A stretch of DNA of 15,230 nucleotides from Bacteroidales bacterium (lineage in GTDB: Bacteria > Bacteroidota > Bacteroidia > Bacteroidales > Dysgonomonadaceae), in assembly GCA_012728155.1 (NCBI GenBank), contig JAAYFR010000190.1, positions 1 to 15,230 of the forward strand, given 5' to 3'. Positions 1 through 7,506 of this stretch are shown here, in pieces (the first letter of the stretch is position 1; every line of letters starts with the position of its first letter). The notes below the pieces were generated by a model. The model was not told the DNA's origin, made no database searches, and saw only the letters and a program-made list of their open reading frames with translations. The position numbers were made by a program, and so were the translations under genes.

Positions 1-1688
1 CTACAGACTCTCAGTGAATCGTTTTGATGATACAACAGGTTCATGGTTGCCGGGTCGATATTACACAGTGAGACTCCCGTTTCAGCTACTTCCAGTGTCT
101 GAACGATATTGAAATCAGGAATTTCTCTAAGTTCGAAATGTGAACCGACTCTCAGCAGTAGTTGCTCCGGGTGGGAAGGTAGGAAAATGGCTCCCTTATA
201 ATGCCTGGTGTCGGTATAGCGCAGCTTGGTGGCTGTTCCGTCAATCTCGAAGATTTCTATTCCATTTTCCGATGAAGCACAAAAATATTGCCCATTTTCC
301 GATACAGAAACATGATCGGGGATATCATAGATGGTAGGATAGGTGAACGGAAATTGAAATATTTTTTCTCCTGTGAGGCTGTTAAAAACATGACAGCTGT
401 TTGACTCTTTCTGCACGACAAAAAATCTATCATTGCTCGTCAAGGCTGCTAAGCGGGTATGTATGTTTCCGGATAACGGTTTGATGATGACTGGATTCAC
501 AAAACGGCTGTCGGAAAAGATCCATGTCTCTTCGCCGGTCATCGCGGCAACCGTGGAGTTATGGGGGGCGGAGGCTATCTTTCCGCCATATAAAAGCCCC
601 CAAGGATTGCCTTTTATCGGTACCGAGTTGATCTTTTGTAAGGATGTCGCATCAAAAGCGACCAAATCATCGTAACTGCTCGTGTATATGATGTTATCGG
701 TACCGTTATATGCATACAAGGGCCAGTTGGGGATATCGAGATAGATCCCTTGAGTGAAGTTTCCATAAGCAACTTTTTTATTGTGGAAATTGTCATACTC
801 CCCTATTCTCGGTTTAACTTCCACTATGAATTGACGGGTCTTTCCCCATAATTGAGGGATCGTAATGGTGGTGTCCTGCAGGTTGGAGGCTATGATATTT
901 TTATCATCCAAAATAATGTTAAACCGGCCGTTTGCGAAAGGTTTGTCCCAATAAACACGGAGATTATTAAGATCTATATCTTCGAAGTAAACAGCAGGAG
1001 TTGGCCTATCTATTGAAAGCGTTTCTCGAAATACCATACCATCCTTCAGCCGGGTTTTTACTTCGTAAAATGCATACCCACACACATAACCATAATCCAC
1101 AAACGATTTTTGTGTAGCATTATAAATGGTGATATCGCTCTCTTGGGTTAATCCGGAATGGATAGTGTAGCTTTCGATGAAACTCTCCGGAATGGCATTA
1201 TCCCAAAACAACTCCAGAAATCCCTCTTCGTTAACGCGGTAATCTACTTTAAACCGATCTTGTGGGTTGTGTATGACACGAATGTTCCACGACAATTCTC
1301 CCGCATATCCCTCCATCCCCACCATCTCGGCCAAACTGCCGGTGCCGGAACTGAAGGCTGCACCTATCGTCAATTTATGCATCCCCTCTTCAACTTGATC
1401 GGGATAGAAGACAAAACCTATGGAATTCCCCCACATATTGATCAGCTCTTCTTCATCTAATACAACAACAACCTGTTTTAAATCATTCGGGGAATTAATT
1501 CTTAATGAAAATGAAGTGGTCTGGTACAGATATATTGTATCGGAGGGATCAATATCATTCAATGAGATCTCAACAGGAATTTGATCTTCAGGAGGAGTCA
1601 AATCCAGGAAGTTACTGCCGCTTGGGCCATATTCACAAGCTGTAAACAGTAAAATTGCGACTAATAGTATAAAATTCAACTTGTTCAT
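1..1688 (-). CDS. Outer-membrane lipoprotein with Fn3-like and beta-propeller-like regions, 3' end outside window
   Basis: The frame is open from an ATG at 1688 to the left edge, about 562 codons with no stop, so the C-terminus is missing. The product starts with a lipoprotein signal: basic MNK, a hydrophobic stretch, and a lipobox ending in FTAC with the lipidated Cys at residue 18. Residues about 30-300 read as beta-rich, Fn3-like segments (for example LELFWDNAIPESFIESYTIH). From about residue 320 the pattern changes to repeated short strands such as LYAYNGTDNIIYTSSYDDL and VSENGQYFCASSENGIEIF, which suggests a WD40/YVTN-like propeller. It lies 14 nt downstream of the 229-aa barrel gene and is probably in the same operon. 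It is likely anchored in the outer membrane or exposed on the surface. No enzymatic motif was seen. The lipoprotein call is firm; the domain calls are inference from sequence texture. Confidence 0.85.
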   Translation of the reverse strand, partial: MNKLNFILLVAILLFTACEYGPSGSNFLDLTPPEDQIPVEISLNDIDPSDTIYLYQTTSFSLRINSPNDLKQVVVVLDEEELINMWGNSIGFVFYPDQVEEGMHKLTIGAAFSSGTGSLAEMVGMEGYAGELSWNIRVIHNPQDRFKVDYRVNEEGFLELFWDNAIPESFIESYTIHSGLTQESDITIYNATQKSFVDYGYVCGYAFYEVKTRLKDGMVFRETLSIDRPTPAVYFEDIDLNNLRVYWDKPFANGRFNIILDDKNIIASNLQDTTITIPQLWGKTRQFIVEVKPRIGEYDNFHNKKVAYGNFTQGIYLDIPNWPLYAYNGTDNIIYTSSYDDLVAFDATSLQKINSVPIKGNPWGLLYGGKIASAPHNSTVAAMTGEETWIFSDSRFVNPVIIKPLSGNIHTRLAALTSNDRFFVVQKESNSCHVFNSLTGEKIFQFPFTYPTIYDIPDHVSVSENGQYFCASSENGIEIFEIDGTATKLRYTDTRHYKGAIFLPSHPEQLLLRVGSHFELREIPDFNIVQTLEVAETGVSLCNIDPATMNLLYHQNDSLRVC

Positions 1689-1702
1689 CTTGAAAATTCA
1701 TT

Positions 1703-2392
1703 TTAGCGGTAAAACAAGATAACTCCTGCGTATAGTCGAAACCCATCCCATTTTGAGTCAATATCTGTTTTTTGTCCGGATAATTTCATCTTACCGAGAA
1801 AGTCGAACTCGTATCCTCCTCCTAATGAGAAATGCAACCAATTGTCGATGCGATATTTCATTCCGATGGTGGGTTCGAGATATAATCCGACTCCTTTCAA
1901 TTCAGTGATATTTTTTTGGGATTCAGCATAGATAGTCAGCTTTTCTTTCATATTAAGATTTGAGAACAGCGCACCCGGACTCATCTGCAGATAGAAAGAG
2001 AAAGGAGGAAGCCCGGTATCAATGTAATATCTGTAGAAAGCCCCTACACGATACCCGTTCATGATCATATCCACAGTCATTGAACCGGAGTAGTCGGCCC
2101 TGTGCAGGCGCCCTCCGGTTGTAAGGTATGAAAAACCGGTTCCAAAATGATGCTGTCCAGCTGTATAACCCAACGATGCCGAATGGGTGACATAATCAGG
2201 AAACCAATCAGTTGCTTTCAGCCCATAGTGGTTCGTCATTGCATCCAACAAATTCTTTATATCCTCTAATTGATAAGAGCCGTAGCCTATGGAATAATCA
2301 ATGGTCCATCCCCGCGTAAAGCCCTTTTGTCCGTATGTACTCACTATAAAGAATAAAAACAGAAGGGTAGTTATGATTGCTCTCTTTTTCAT
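1703..2392 (-). CDS. Small outer-membrane beta-barrel protein, function unknown (229 aa)
   Basis: The N-terminus (MKKRAIITTLLFLFFIVSTYG) is a standard signal peptide, probably cleaved near residue 21 before QKG. The mature part alternates polar and aromatic residues in short strands with Gly and Tyr turns (SIGYGSYQ, LGYTAGQHHFGTGFSYL, VGAFYRYYIDTGLPPFSFYL, LHFSLGGGYEF). It ends in an aromatic-rich strand, VILFYR. This is the usual appearance of an 8- to 10-strand outer-membrane barrel of the Bacteroidota. It sits between another barrel gene (115-nt gap) and the propeller lipoprotein gene (14-nt gap) on the same strand, so it probably belongs to the same envelope operon. I do not recognise a specific family and assign no function. 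Confidence 0.85.
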   Translation of the reverse strand: MKKRAIITTLLFLFFIVSTYGQKGFTRGWTIDYSIGYGSYQLEDIKNLLDAMTNHYGLKATDWFPDYVTHSASLGYTAGQHHFGTGFSYLTTGGRLHRADYSGSMTVDMIMNGYRVGAFYRYYIDTGLPPFSFYLQMSPGALFSNLNMKEKLTIYAESQKNITELKGVGLYLEPTIGMKYRIDNWLHFSLGGGYEFDFLGKMKLSGQKTDIDSKWDGFRLYAGVILFYR

Positions 2393-2484
2393 TAGTTTTC
2401 GCTTTTGAGTCGCTTTGTCAATCGTCGTTATAGTAACTTCTATTTAATAATAGCTGCAGATAAATTTGAACCCTTGGCATTTAC

Positions 2485-2504
2485 CGGCTTGTCCCGACAA
2501 GCCG
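2485..2504 (-). terminator. Strong hairpin just after the 293-aa gene: attenuator or processing element
   Basis: CGGCTTGTC (2485-2493) and GACAAGCCG (2496-2504) are perfect reverse complements separated by CC. In RNA this gives an 8-bp GC-rich stem with a four-base loop. On the minus strand it begins 3 nt after the TAA of the upstream gene (2510-2508). There is no following U tract, so it is not a textbook intrinsic terminator. A partial terminator or a 3'-end stabiliser inside the operon is as likely. It lies in the only long gap (115 nt) of the operon. Confidence 0.6.
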
Positions 2505-2507
2505 ATG

Positions 2508-3389
2508 TTACTTGTTAAACCGTAATCCGACTGATAACCGGATTGTATTAAGCCCTTCAATCGTCTTGTCGGGCATTGTTTTGTTGGTGGTAATCCCGTT
2601 CACGGTTTCCTTGTAATTCCTGAATGAACCATCTATTGTGGAGATTTTGAAGCCGAGTGCCAGGTCGTCCGACAACCCGATGTCGTAACCTATCGACATA
2701 TTGGTGCCTAATGTGGCAGCGGTTCTTTTCGAGAATTGATCGCCATCGAAAATCACACGGTCGGTATAGCCCATATAACCAAGTCCGATAGCAAAGATCC
2801 AACAGTTCTTCTTCCGGGAATCGAAAAGCCGGAGTAAATAATTTGTTCCAAAATAATTGAAGGCGATATTTTCTTTCAATATGCCTGAACCGACATAATT
2901 GCCATTGTCATCACTTAATGTGGCATGGCCCAAACTATTACTAAATAGTTGTTGTGATGCCATAAGCTCTGCTCCCATCATTTCGGTGAAGAAATAGGCA
3001 GCCTGGATATCGTAATGAAATCCCGATTTTAATTTCTTGAAATGTCCGTGCCAATCAGGCTCTATGTCGTCCGCCAATTTAGGAGTCCTGTATTGCCAGC
3101 CACCGTCAGCGGCAAGCCTGAAACGGGGATAAATATCTTTGTACTTATAATCAACCGGCAGTTCCGATTCTTCGAAATAATCTTTTTCTTTTGCGGCTAT
3201 CTGATCTACGGATAGCAATGTGTTCCTTATTTCATCGTTATGCTTGAATGTGAAATGGACATACTCTTTTGTGGTTTTAGTGATTTTACAGTGGATGGAG
3301 TCGCCGTCGGTTGTTACAATTAAATCTTGTGCTTGTAATTTTAAAACCATCGACATCAGGATGATCGAAAAGATGAATGGCTTCTTCAT
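2508..3389 (-). CDS. Outer-membrane beta-barrel protein with N-terminal beta domain (293 aa)
   Basis: A signal peptide (MKKPFIFSIILMSMVLKLQA) is probably cleaved near residue 20. Residues about 21-70 form a small beta-rich domain (DLIVTTDGDSIHCKITKTT and following) of a kind often found at the front of Bacteroidota envelope proteins, where the pattern is 'D-x-I-x-x-x-D-G-D-x-I-x-C-K-I'. Residues about 90-293 are barrel-like: FHYDIQAAYFF, MGAELMASQQLF, CWIFAIGLGYMGY, ALGFKISTIDG, and a final strand TIRLSVGLRF. The gene starts 9 nt after the end of the lipoprotein gene 3399-4139, so the two are almost certainly co-transcribed. A strong hairpin follows its stop. The molecular role is unknown. 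Confidence 0.88.
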   Translation of the reverse strand: MKKPFIFSIILMSMVLKLQAQDLIVTTDGDSIHCKITKTTKEYVHFTFKHNDEIRNTLLSVDQIAAKEKDYFEESELPVDYKYKDIYPRFRLAADGGWQYRTPKLADDIEPDWHGHFKKLKSGFHYDIQAAYFFTEMMGAELMASQQLFSNSLGHATLSDDNGNYVGSGILKENIAFNYFGTNYLLRLFDSRKKNCWIFAIGLGYMGYTDRVIFDGDQFSKRTAATLGTNMSIGYDIGLSDDLALGFKISTIDGSFRNYKETVNGITTNKTMPDKTIEGLNTIRLSVGLRFNK

Positions 3390-3398
3390 GAGTTGATG

Positions 3399-4139
3399 TT
3401 ACTTTTTAGTTTTTTTCTTTTGTTGCATCGCGTTATATTCGCGTCTCCCGGTAGTGTCATCAATTATTTCAAGTTTGGGACGACCTACCAATGCGCCCAT
3501 CGTAACACTACACCGGATGTAATACTCTTTTCCAAATTCAATTTTGATGGGGATTTCTGATTTTGCTTCCATTTTTGCCCACAACGAATTGAAACCTTCC
3601 CTATTAATTTTTATGGATTCATTGAATTTGTTTTTTACACGGCAAATGATTGAATCTCCCAAATGCAAATCATAATTGACCATTGCCCCCGGTCCGCCGG
3701 TCCGATACACATGGAGAATGGCATAATCAGCACCGATCAACGTGCTGTCAATATCGGTTGTAACCGCATAATTATCGATATTGTCCACTCTCAGCACATC
3801 CGTGGTAATCCTGTGGCAGCTACTCCACACATCGGGTAACGAATGTTGGGTGATTTTCAAGGCATTTCCGCCCACTTTCCGTGCTTCAATTTTTGCTTTT
3901 TCAATTACAGTGCTGTAATCGCAATTGGTTGAGAAACCGGAGTCACCTACTTTGATTGTCCCCAATTTCTCCGAGTTTTCCGGTGTTTGTTCGTCTATTT
4001 CAAACACCCTCACTTCCTGCTTGTAATCAAGCGGAGCATAGGTCCTCTGAATGGACGAACTCAGTTTAGCACCACAAGAGGTAAAAAATAGGGCACTTCC
4101 TATAATAAAGAAAACATCGATTTTCGTGAATTTTTTCAT
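3399..4139 (-). CDS. Lipoprotein with RcsF/YbjQ-like and DUF2846-like parts (246 aa)
   Basis: The signal ends in a lipobox, LFFTSC, with the lipid-bearing Cys at residue 22. Residues about 42-115 (EVRVFEIDE, KLGTIKVGDSG, then a helix VIEKAKIEARKVGGNALKI and a strand) have the layout of RcsF/YbjQ-type domains. Two cysteines, C73 and C108, could form a disulfide. Residues about 130-235 (YAILHVYRTGG, HLGDSIICRVKNK, KIEFGKEYYIRCSV, RPKLEIID) resemble DUF2846, a beta domain common in small lipoproteins. The C-terminus is very Lys-rich (MQQKKKTKK). It is the first gene of the minus-strand envelope operon and faces the RND efflux operon. If the RcsF resemblance is real, an envelope-stress sensor role is conceivable, but that is inference. 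Confidence 0.85.
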   Translation of the reverse strand: MKKFTKIDVFFIIGSALFFTSCGAKLSSSIQRTYAPLDYKQEVRVFEIDEQTPENSEKLGTIKVGDSGFSTNCDYSTVIEKAKIEARKVGGNALKITQHSLPDVWSSCHRITTDVLRVDNIDNYAVTTDIDSTLIGADYAILHVYRTGGPGAMVNYDLHLGDSIICRVKNKFNESIKINREGFNSLWAKMEAKSEIPIKIEFGKEYYIRCSVTMGALVGRPKLEIIDDTTGRREYNAMQQKKKTKK

Positions 4140-4157
4140 ACGATTATTTTATTTTTT
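4134..4157. repeat. 24-bp direct repeat, copy 1 (covers the lipoprotein start codon)
   Basis: This copy pairs with 4219-4242, matching at 23 of 24 positions 85 bp away. On the minus strand each copy reads as an AT-rich leader followed by CGTATGAAA. In this copy that ATG is the start codon of the lipoprotein gene at 4139. The arrangement looks like a local duplication of the translation start region. Confidence 0.8.
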
Positions 4158-4218
4158 CCTTGTCGGTGTATGGAACTCGCGATAATCATGAACTTGGGTG
4201 TAATGATGTTCATGCTCG

Positions 4219-4242
4219 TTTCATACGATTATTCTATTTTTT
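4219..4242. repeat. 24-bp direct repeat, copy 2 (upstream duplicate of the start region)
   Basis: It differs from 4134-4157 at one base (T to C on the plus strand). Its minus-strand ATG at 4224 opens only M-K-R-A before a stop. It lies just downstream of the candidate minus-strand -7 element at 4249-4256, so it would be in the mRNA leader. Confidence 0.8.
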
Positions 4243-4248
4243 AGCTGG

Positions 4249-4256
4249 CAAAGATA
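4249..4256 (-). promoter_or_regulatory. Candidate -7 element for the envelope operon
   Basis: The minus strand reads TATCTTTG, an exact match to the TAnnTTTG -7 consensus of Bacteroidota primary sigma factors. It lies about 110 nt upstream of the lipoprotein start at 4139, leaving a leader of roughly 100 nt that holds the duplicated start region. No clear TTTG -33 box was found at the usual spacing, so the call rests on one element. Confidence 0.5.
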
Positions 4257-4350
4257 CAAAATTTTAGTGGAGTGCCCACTGATTTGAATTGAGCTCAAAA
4301 GTGGGTATTGAATTAAATGAAATAAATTTTAGATATATTAGGTGATAAAT

Positions 4351-4376
4351 TACACTATTGTAGTATAAATAGTGTA
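4351..4376. promoter_or_regulatory. Inverted repeat, probable operator of the TetR regulator
   Basis: TACACTATT (4351-4359) and AATAGTGTA (4368-4376) are perfect 9-bp arms with an 8-bp spacer, 26 bp in all. Its right arm overlaps by two bases the -7-like box at 4375-4382. The site lies about 40 nt upstream of the TetR start. A palindrome of this size and place is typical for TetR-family autorepression, so binding here would block transcription of the whole efflux operon. Confidence 0.7.
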
Positions 4377-4382
4377 TATTTG
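4375..4382 (+). promoter_or_regulatory. Candidate -7 element for the TetR-RND efflux operon
   Basis: TATATTTG matches TAnnTTTG exactly. A transcript would start near 4389, which excludes the upstream GTG at 4372 as a start codon and supports ATG 4417. An ATTG at 4357-4360 is the nearest -33-like motif, but the 14-bp spacing is shorter than the usual 19-21 bp. Confidence 0.6.
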
Positions 4383-4416
4383 TAGTGGATCTATTTTATG
4401 GGAGATTAATCAAACA

Positions 4417-5010
4417 ATGATGAGTACAAATAATCGTAAAAGAACCTATATCTCCAAGGCAATTACCGTATTTAAACAAGAAGGTTTGCGGCTATCATTG
4501 GAAGAAGTTGCCGGAAAAATGGGTATTACAAAAAAGACTTTATACAACCACTTTGTTTCCAAAGAGGAGTTGATGAAAGCATGTATTTTATCCATTTCGG
4601 CTGATATGCAGGAGGCCATGAGGGGGTTAGATGATTCAGCATTTTCGGCAATTGAAAATCTGCGAACGAGTTTTATTAAGATAAATCACTTTTTCAATGC
4701 GCTAAGCCCGATTTTTTTCTACGATATAATGCGTATGAATCCGAATGAAGCCACAGCGGAGCACCTTATCGGGTCGGGTTTATTTAAAACCAAAATGAGT
4801 GGAAATCTAAATCAGGGAATTCGAGAAGGAATTTACAGGAAAGATATTGACGTGGAATTTTTCAGCAGTTATATTTCATATTCGGTATTCGGTTTTTATA
4901 TCAACAGTATGATCAAAAATAATCTCCATATCCCGAAGTCATACTTTGTTGATGTTACGGAGTACAATCTGCAGGCTATTGTTTCTGAGAAGGGAAGACA
5001 ATTATTATAA
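4417..5010 (+). CDS. TetR/AcrR-family transcriptional repressor of the efflux operon
   Basis: This is a 197-aa one-domain regulator. The N-terminal helix-turn-helix spans about residues 11-52 and reads SLEEVAGKMGITKKTLYNHF (residues 27-46) followed by SKEEL, the classic TetR DNA-binding signature with the conserved LYNHF recognition end. The rest is a helical ligand-sensing and dimer domain with no recognisable ligand specificity. The frame is open further up to a GTG at 4372, but that codon overlaps the operator and lies upstream of the -7-like box. ATG 4417, with GGAG at 4401-4404, or the next ATG at 4420, is the better start. It is first in a TetR-TolC-adaptor-pump operon, 17 nt before the channel gene, and probably represses all four genes until an inducer binds. 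Confidence 0.93.
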   Translation: MMSTNNRKRTYISKAITVFKQEGLRLSLEEVAGKMGITKKTLYNHFVSKEELMKACILSISADMQEAMRGLDDSAFSAIENLRTSFIKINHFFNALSPIFFYDIMRMNPNEATAEHLIGSGLFKTKMSGNLNQGIREGIYRKDIDVEFFSSYISYSVFGFYINSMIKNNLHIPKSYFVDVTEYNLQAIVSEKGRQLL

Positions 5011-5027
5011 GAATAAATAGTAACGCT

Positions 5028-6410
5028 ATGAAACCACAATGTATTAAAACGGCAAGCCTGATATTTGTGTTTCTCCTTAGTGTGATGAATCTCTCTTCAC
5101 AGCAAATATTCACTTTGCAACAGTCTCTTGAGTATGCCGTTGAAAACAATAGAAACCTAAAGAAGAGCCATTATGACAAGGAAAAAGCAGCTTTTGCACG
5201 TCGAGAAGTACTGGGTGCTTTGTTTCCGCAAATCAGCGGATCGGCAAATCTGAACGACAACTTGAAAAAGAGCAAATTTATTATGCCCAACTTTATAAAT
5301 AGCATGCTGCCACCCTCCGCACAAGATCCGGATGCTGCCAAATATATGACTATTGAAATGGGTACCAACCTCAATGCCAATGCTGGCCTATCACTCACCC
5401 AGCAAATTATCAACTTCTCACTTTTCAACACCTTGGAAATTGCCAAAGCGGCAGAAAAAATGGCTGCTTTAGGAGTTGAATCGAGCGAGGAAGAGGTTAT
5501 TTATCAAACTGCCAATCTTTTTTATGCTATTCAGTCCTCCGAATATGCGGTTGTGCAAATGGAAAAAAGTGTGGAGCTGGTCAGTAAAATGTTGGAGGCG
5601 ATGGAGGTGAACTACAAAAACGGGTTGGTTAAAAAAATAGATGTTGACCGGCTGAAAGTAAACCTTGTAAATCTGACCACCCAAAAAAGCACAATGATAA
5701 ATAGAGTGGATGTGCAAAAAAATCTGTTAAAACTGCAAATGGGCTTCGAAATAAATAACCCTATTAAAATTCAACCAATTAGTATTGCCCTGTTTGAAGA
5801 AAAAGCAAAAAGTAATGTCAGGTTATTGTTTGATATTGAAGGTCAGACCTCTTATCGGTTGTTGATGGAGAAATGTAATATGGCAAATCTACAGAAAAAA
5901 TCTGCCGTTTTTGAAAATTTACCTATACTGTCGCTGATGTTCAATTATCAATATAGCGGAATGAGCGATGAGTTTTTTAGAGGTGAAACAAACTATTGGT
6001 ACCCGACATCAGTCGTTGGATTGAATTTGAGAGTTCCTATTTTCAGTGGCGGATCCCGACGTGCTAAAATTCATCAAAACAGTATGGAAATTCGTAAAAA
6101 TCAAGAGGAGATTGAAATACTTGAGCAGTCGCTGAATATGACATTCATAAATGCACAGATGAAATTAGACGATGCACATAATACAATTATAGTACAACGT
6201 GAAAATCAGAATCTCGCCGAAGAGGTGTTCGCTGTGACAGAGAATAATTATGCTTTAGGATTGTCCTCCATCTCCGATATCCTCAATGCAAGTCAATCGC
6301 TCGTACAGGCGCAGATGAGTTATGCCAATGCATTAAACGATTATTTAAAAGCGCATATCGAACAACTGAAAGCCAGTGGTCATCTACACAATTTATTAAA
6401 TGAAAAGTAA
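5028..6410 (+). CDS. TolC-family outer-membrane efflux channel
   Basis: The product is 460 aa, the usual size for TolC/OprM proteins. A signal peptide runs to about residue 24 (a hydrophobic stretch, then NLSSQQ). Position 5 is Cys but it is not in a lipobox, so this is a non-lipidated TolC type. Two halves follow the family pattern: each has long coiled helices and a beta segment. LQQSLEYAVENNRNLKKS opens repeat one, and FPQISGSANL and VGLNLRVPIFSGGSRRA are the matching beta segments of the two halves. The pattern LGLSSISDILNASQSLVQAQ in the last third is typical. It would form the trimeric duct across the outer membrane for the pump encoded downstream. The adaptor gene begins 18 nt after its stop. 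Confidence 0.93.
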   Translation: MKPQCIKTASLIFVFLLSVMNLSSQQIFTLQQSLEYAVENNRNLKKSHYDKEKAAFARREVLGALFPQISGSANLNDNLKKSKFIMPNFINSMLPPSAQDPDAAKYMTIEMGTNLNANAGLSLTQQIINFSLFNTLEIAKAAEKMAALGVESSEEEVIYQTANLFYAIQSSEYAVVQMEKSVELVSKMLEAMEVNYKNGLVKKIDVDRLKVNLVNLTTQKSTMINRVDVQKNLLKLQMGFEINNPIKIQPISIALFEEKAKSNVRLLFDIEGQTSYRLLMEKCNMANLQKKSAVFENLPILSLMFNYQYSGMSDEFFRGETNYWYPTSVVGLNLRVPIFSGGSRRAKIHQNSMEIRKNQEEIEILEQSLNMTFINAQMKLDDAHNTIIVQRENQNLAEEVFAVTENNYALGLSSISDILNASQSLVQAQMSYANALNDYLKAHIEQLKASGHLHNLLNEK

Positions 6411-6428
6411 CAAGAAAATAAGAAGTGT

Positions 6429-7481
6429 ATGAAAAAAATAATAGCTATAGTATCAGTTTGTGCTGTCGTCGCAATCATGGTGTTTATTCTTGTAATGAAT
6501 AAAAAGTCCACCAAAGGAAAAACACAATTTGTGGCCGATATTTCATCTGCGGTTGCCGTAAAAGCAGTTGAAGTGAAAGAGAGTACCTATTCAATGGGAT
6601 TTTCGTCGAGCGGTGTACTACAAGCGTTGCGCGAGCTGCCATTCGTGTCGGATATATCCGGACGTGTTGTTGATATTTACGTGGATGAGGGAAGTGCCGT
6701 CAGCAAAGGGAAAGTATTAATTGAACTCGATAATGAAATGCTTCGTGTTGATGTAGCTTCGGCAAAAGCTACATTTGAAGGAGTGAAAAAGGATTATGAG
6801 CGATTTAAAAATGCGAATGCTCAGGGTGGTGTTACCGACCAGCAGTTGGATAATCTGTACACACAAATGGTGATGGCCGAAAGTCGCTATATCATCAGTA
6901 AACGTCATCTTGCCGATGCCTCAATAAAGTCACCAATTGCCGGAACCATAAATAAACGTTATGTAGAGGTAGGAAGTTACCTAAATCCCGGTGCAAAGTT
7001 GTTCGATATTATTGATGACTCGCAGTTGAAAGCAATCTGTTTTGTCACCGAAAAAGAGATCATCACCATAAAAAAGGGACAGGCGGTAACACTCGTCAGC
7101 GAGATTTTTCCAGATGAACTCTTTACCGGAACAATTACTTTCATTGGTGAAAAGGCCGATCGATCCCTCAACTTTCCGGTTGAAATAACCTTGGTAAATA
7201 AAAAAAGAGAATTAAAATCGGGTATGTTTGTATCACTCTATTTTAACTCGGATACCCAAAAAGAGGGAGTTGTTATTCCTCGTAATGCTATCAGTGGAAG
7301 TGTACAGGCGGCAAATGTGTTTGTTGTGGAAAATGGGATTGTAAAAAAGAAGCCTGTTGTTGCTGGCAATATGGTTGGCGAACAAATTGAAGTAGTACAA
7401 GGATTGCAACCCGGCGATAGTCTAATTATTGGAGGTTTGATAAATATTGCAGAAGGTTCAAAAGTAAGGTGTGTTCAATAA
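6429..7481 (+). CDS. RND efflux periplasmic adaptor (membrane fusion protein, HlyD/AcrA type)
   Basis: The product is 350 aa. An N-terminal hydrophobic anchor (residues about 3-23) has no lipobox, so it is held by a membrane helix rather than a lipid. A biotinyl/lipoyl-like half follows (SDISGRVVDIYVDEGSAVSK, about residues 75-94), then a helical hairpin of about 65 residues. The second lipoyl half is ASIKSPIAGTINKRYVEVGS, then come the beta-barrel domain (FPDELFTGTITFIGE) and the membrane-proximal domain (VVIPRNAISG, VQGLQPGDSLIIGG). This is the complete domain order of an AcrA/MexA-like adaptor. It links the TolC-like channel to the pump gene, which starts 25 nt downstream. The substrate cannot be read from the sequence. 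Confidence 0.93.
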   Translation: MKKIIAIVSVCAVVAIMVFILVMNKKSTKGKTQFVADISSAVAVKAVEVKESTYSMGFSSSGVLQALRELPFVSDISGRVVDIYVDEGSAVSKGKVLIELDNEMLRVDVASAKATFEGVKKDYERFKNANAQGGVTDQQLDNLYTQMVMAESRYIISKRHLADASIKSPIAGTINKRYVEVGSYLNPGAKLFDIIDDSQLKAICFVTEKEIITIKKGQAVTLVSEIFPDELFTGTITFIGEKADRSLNFPVEITLVNKKRELKSGMFVSLYFNSDTQKEGVVIPRNAISGSVQAANVFVVENGIVKKKPVVAGNMVGEQIEVVQGLQPGDSLIIGGLINIAEGSKVRCVQ

Positions 7482-7506
7482 GATGCGTTGTTAATCAAGA
7501 AAGAAT

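Noticed and set aside
4372..4416. Longer TetR frame starting at a GTG
   Set aside because: The GTG lies inside the inverted repeat and before the -7-like box, so it would precede the transcript start. ATG 4417 has a GGAG upstream and fits TetR length.
5028..5110. Cys at residue 5 of the TolC-like channel as a lipidation site
   Set aside because: It lies before the hydrophobic core, not at the end of a lipobox. The sequence reads as an ordinary cleaved signal peptide.
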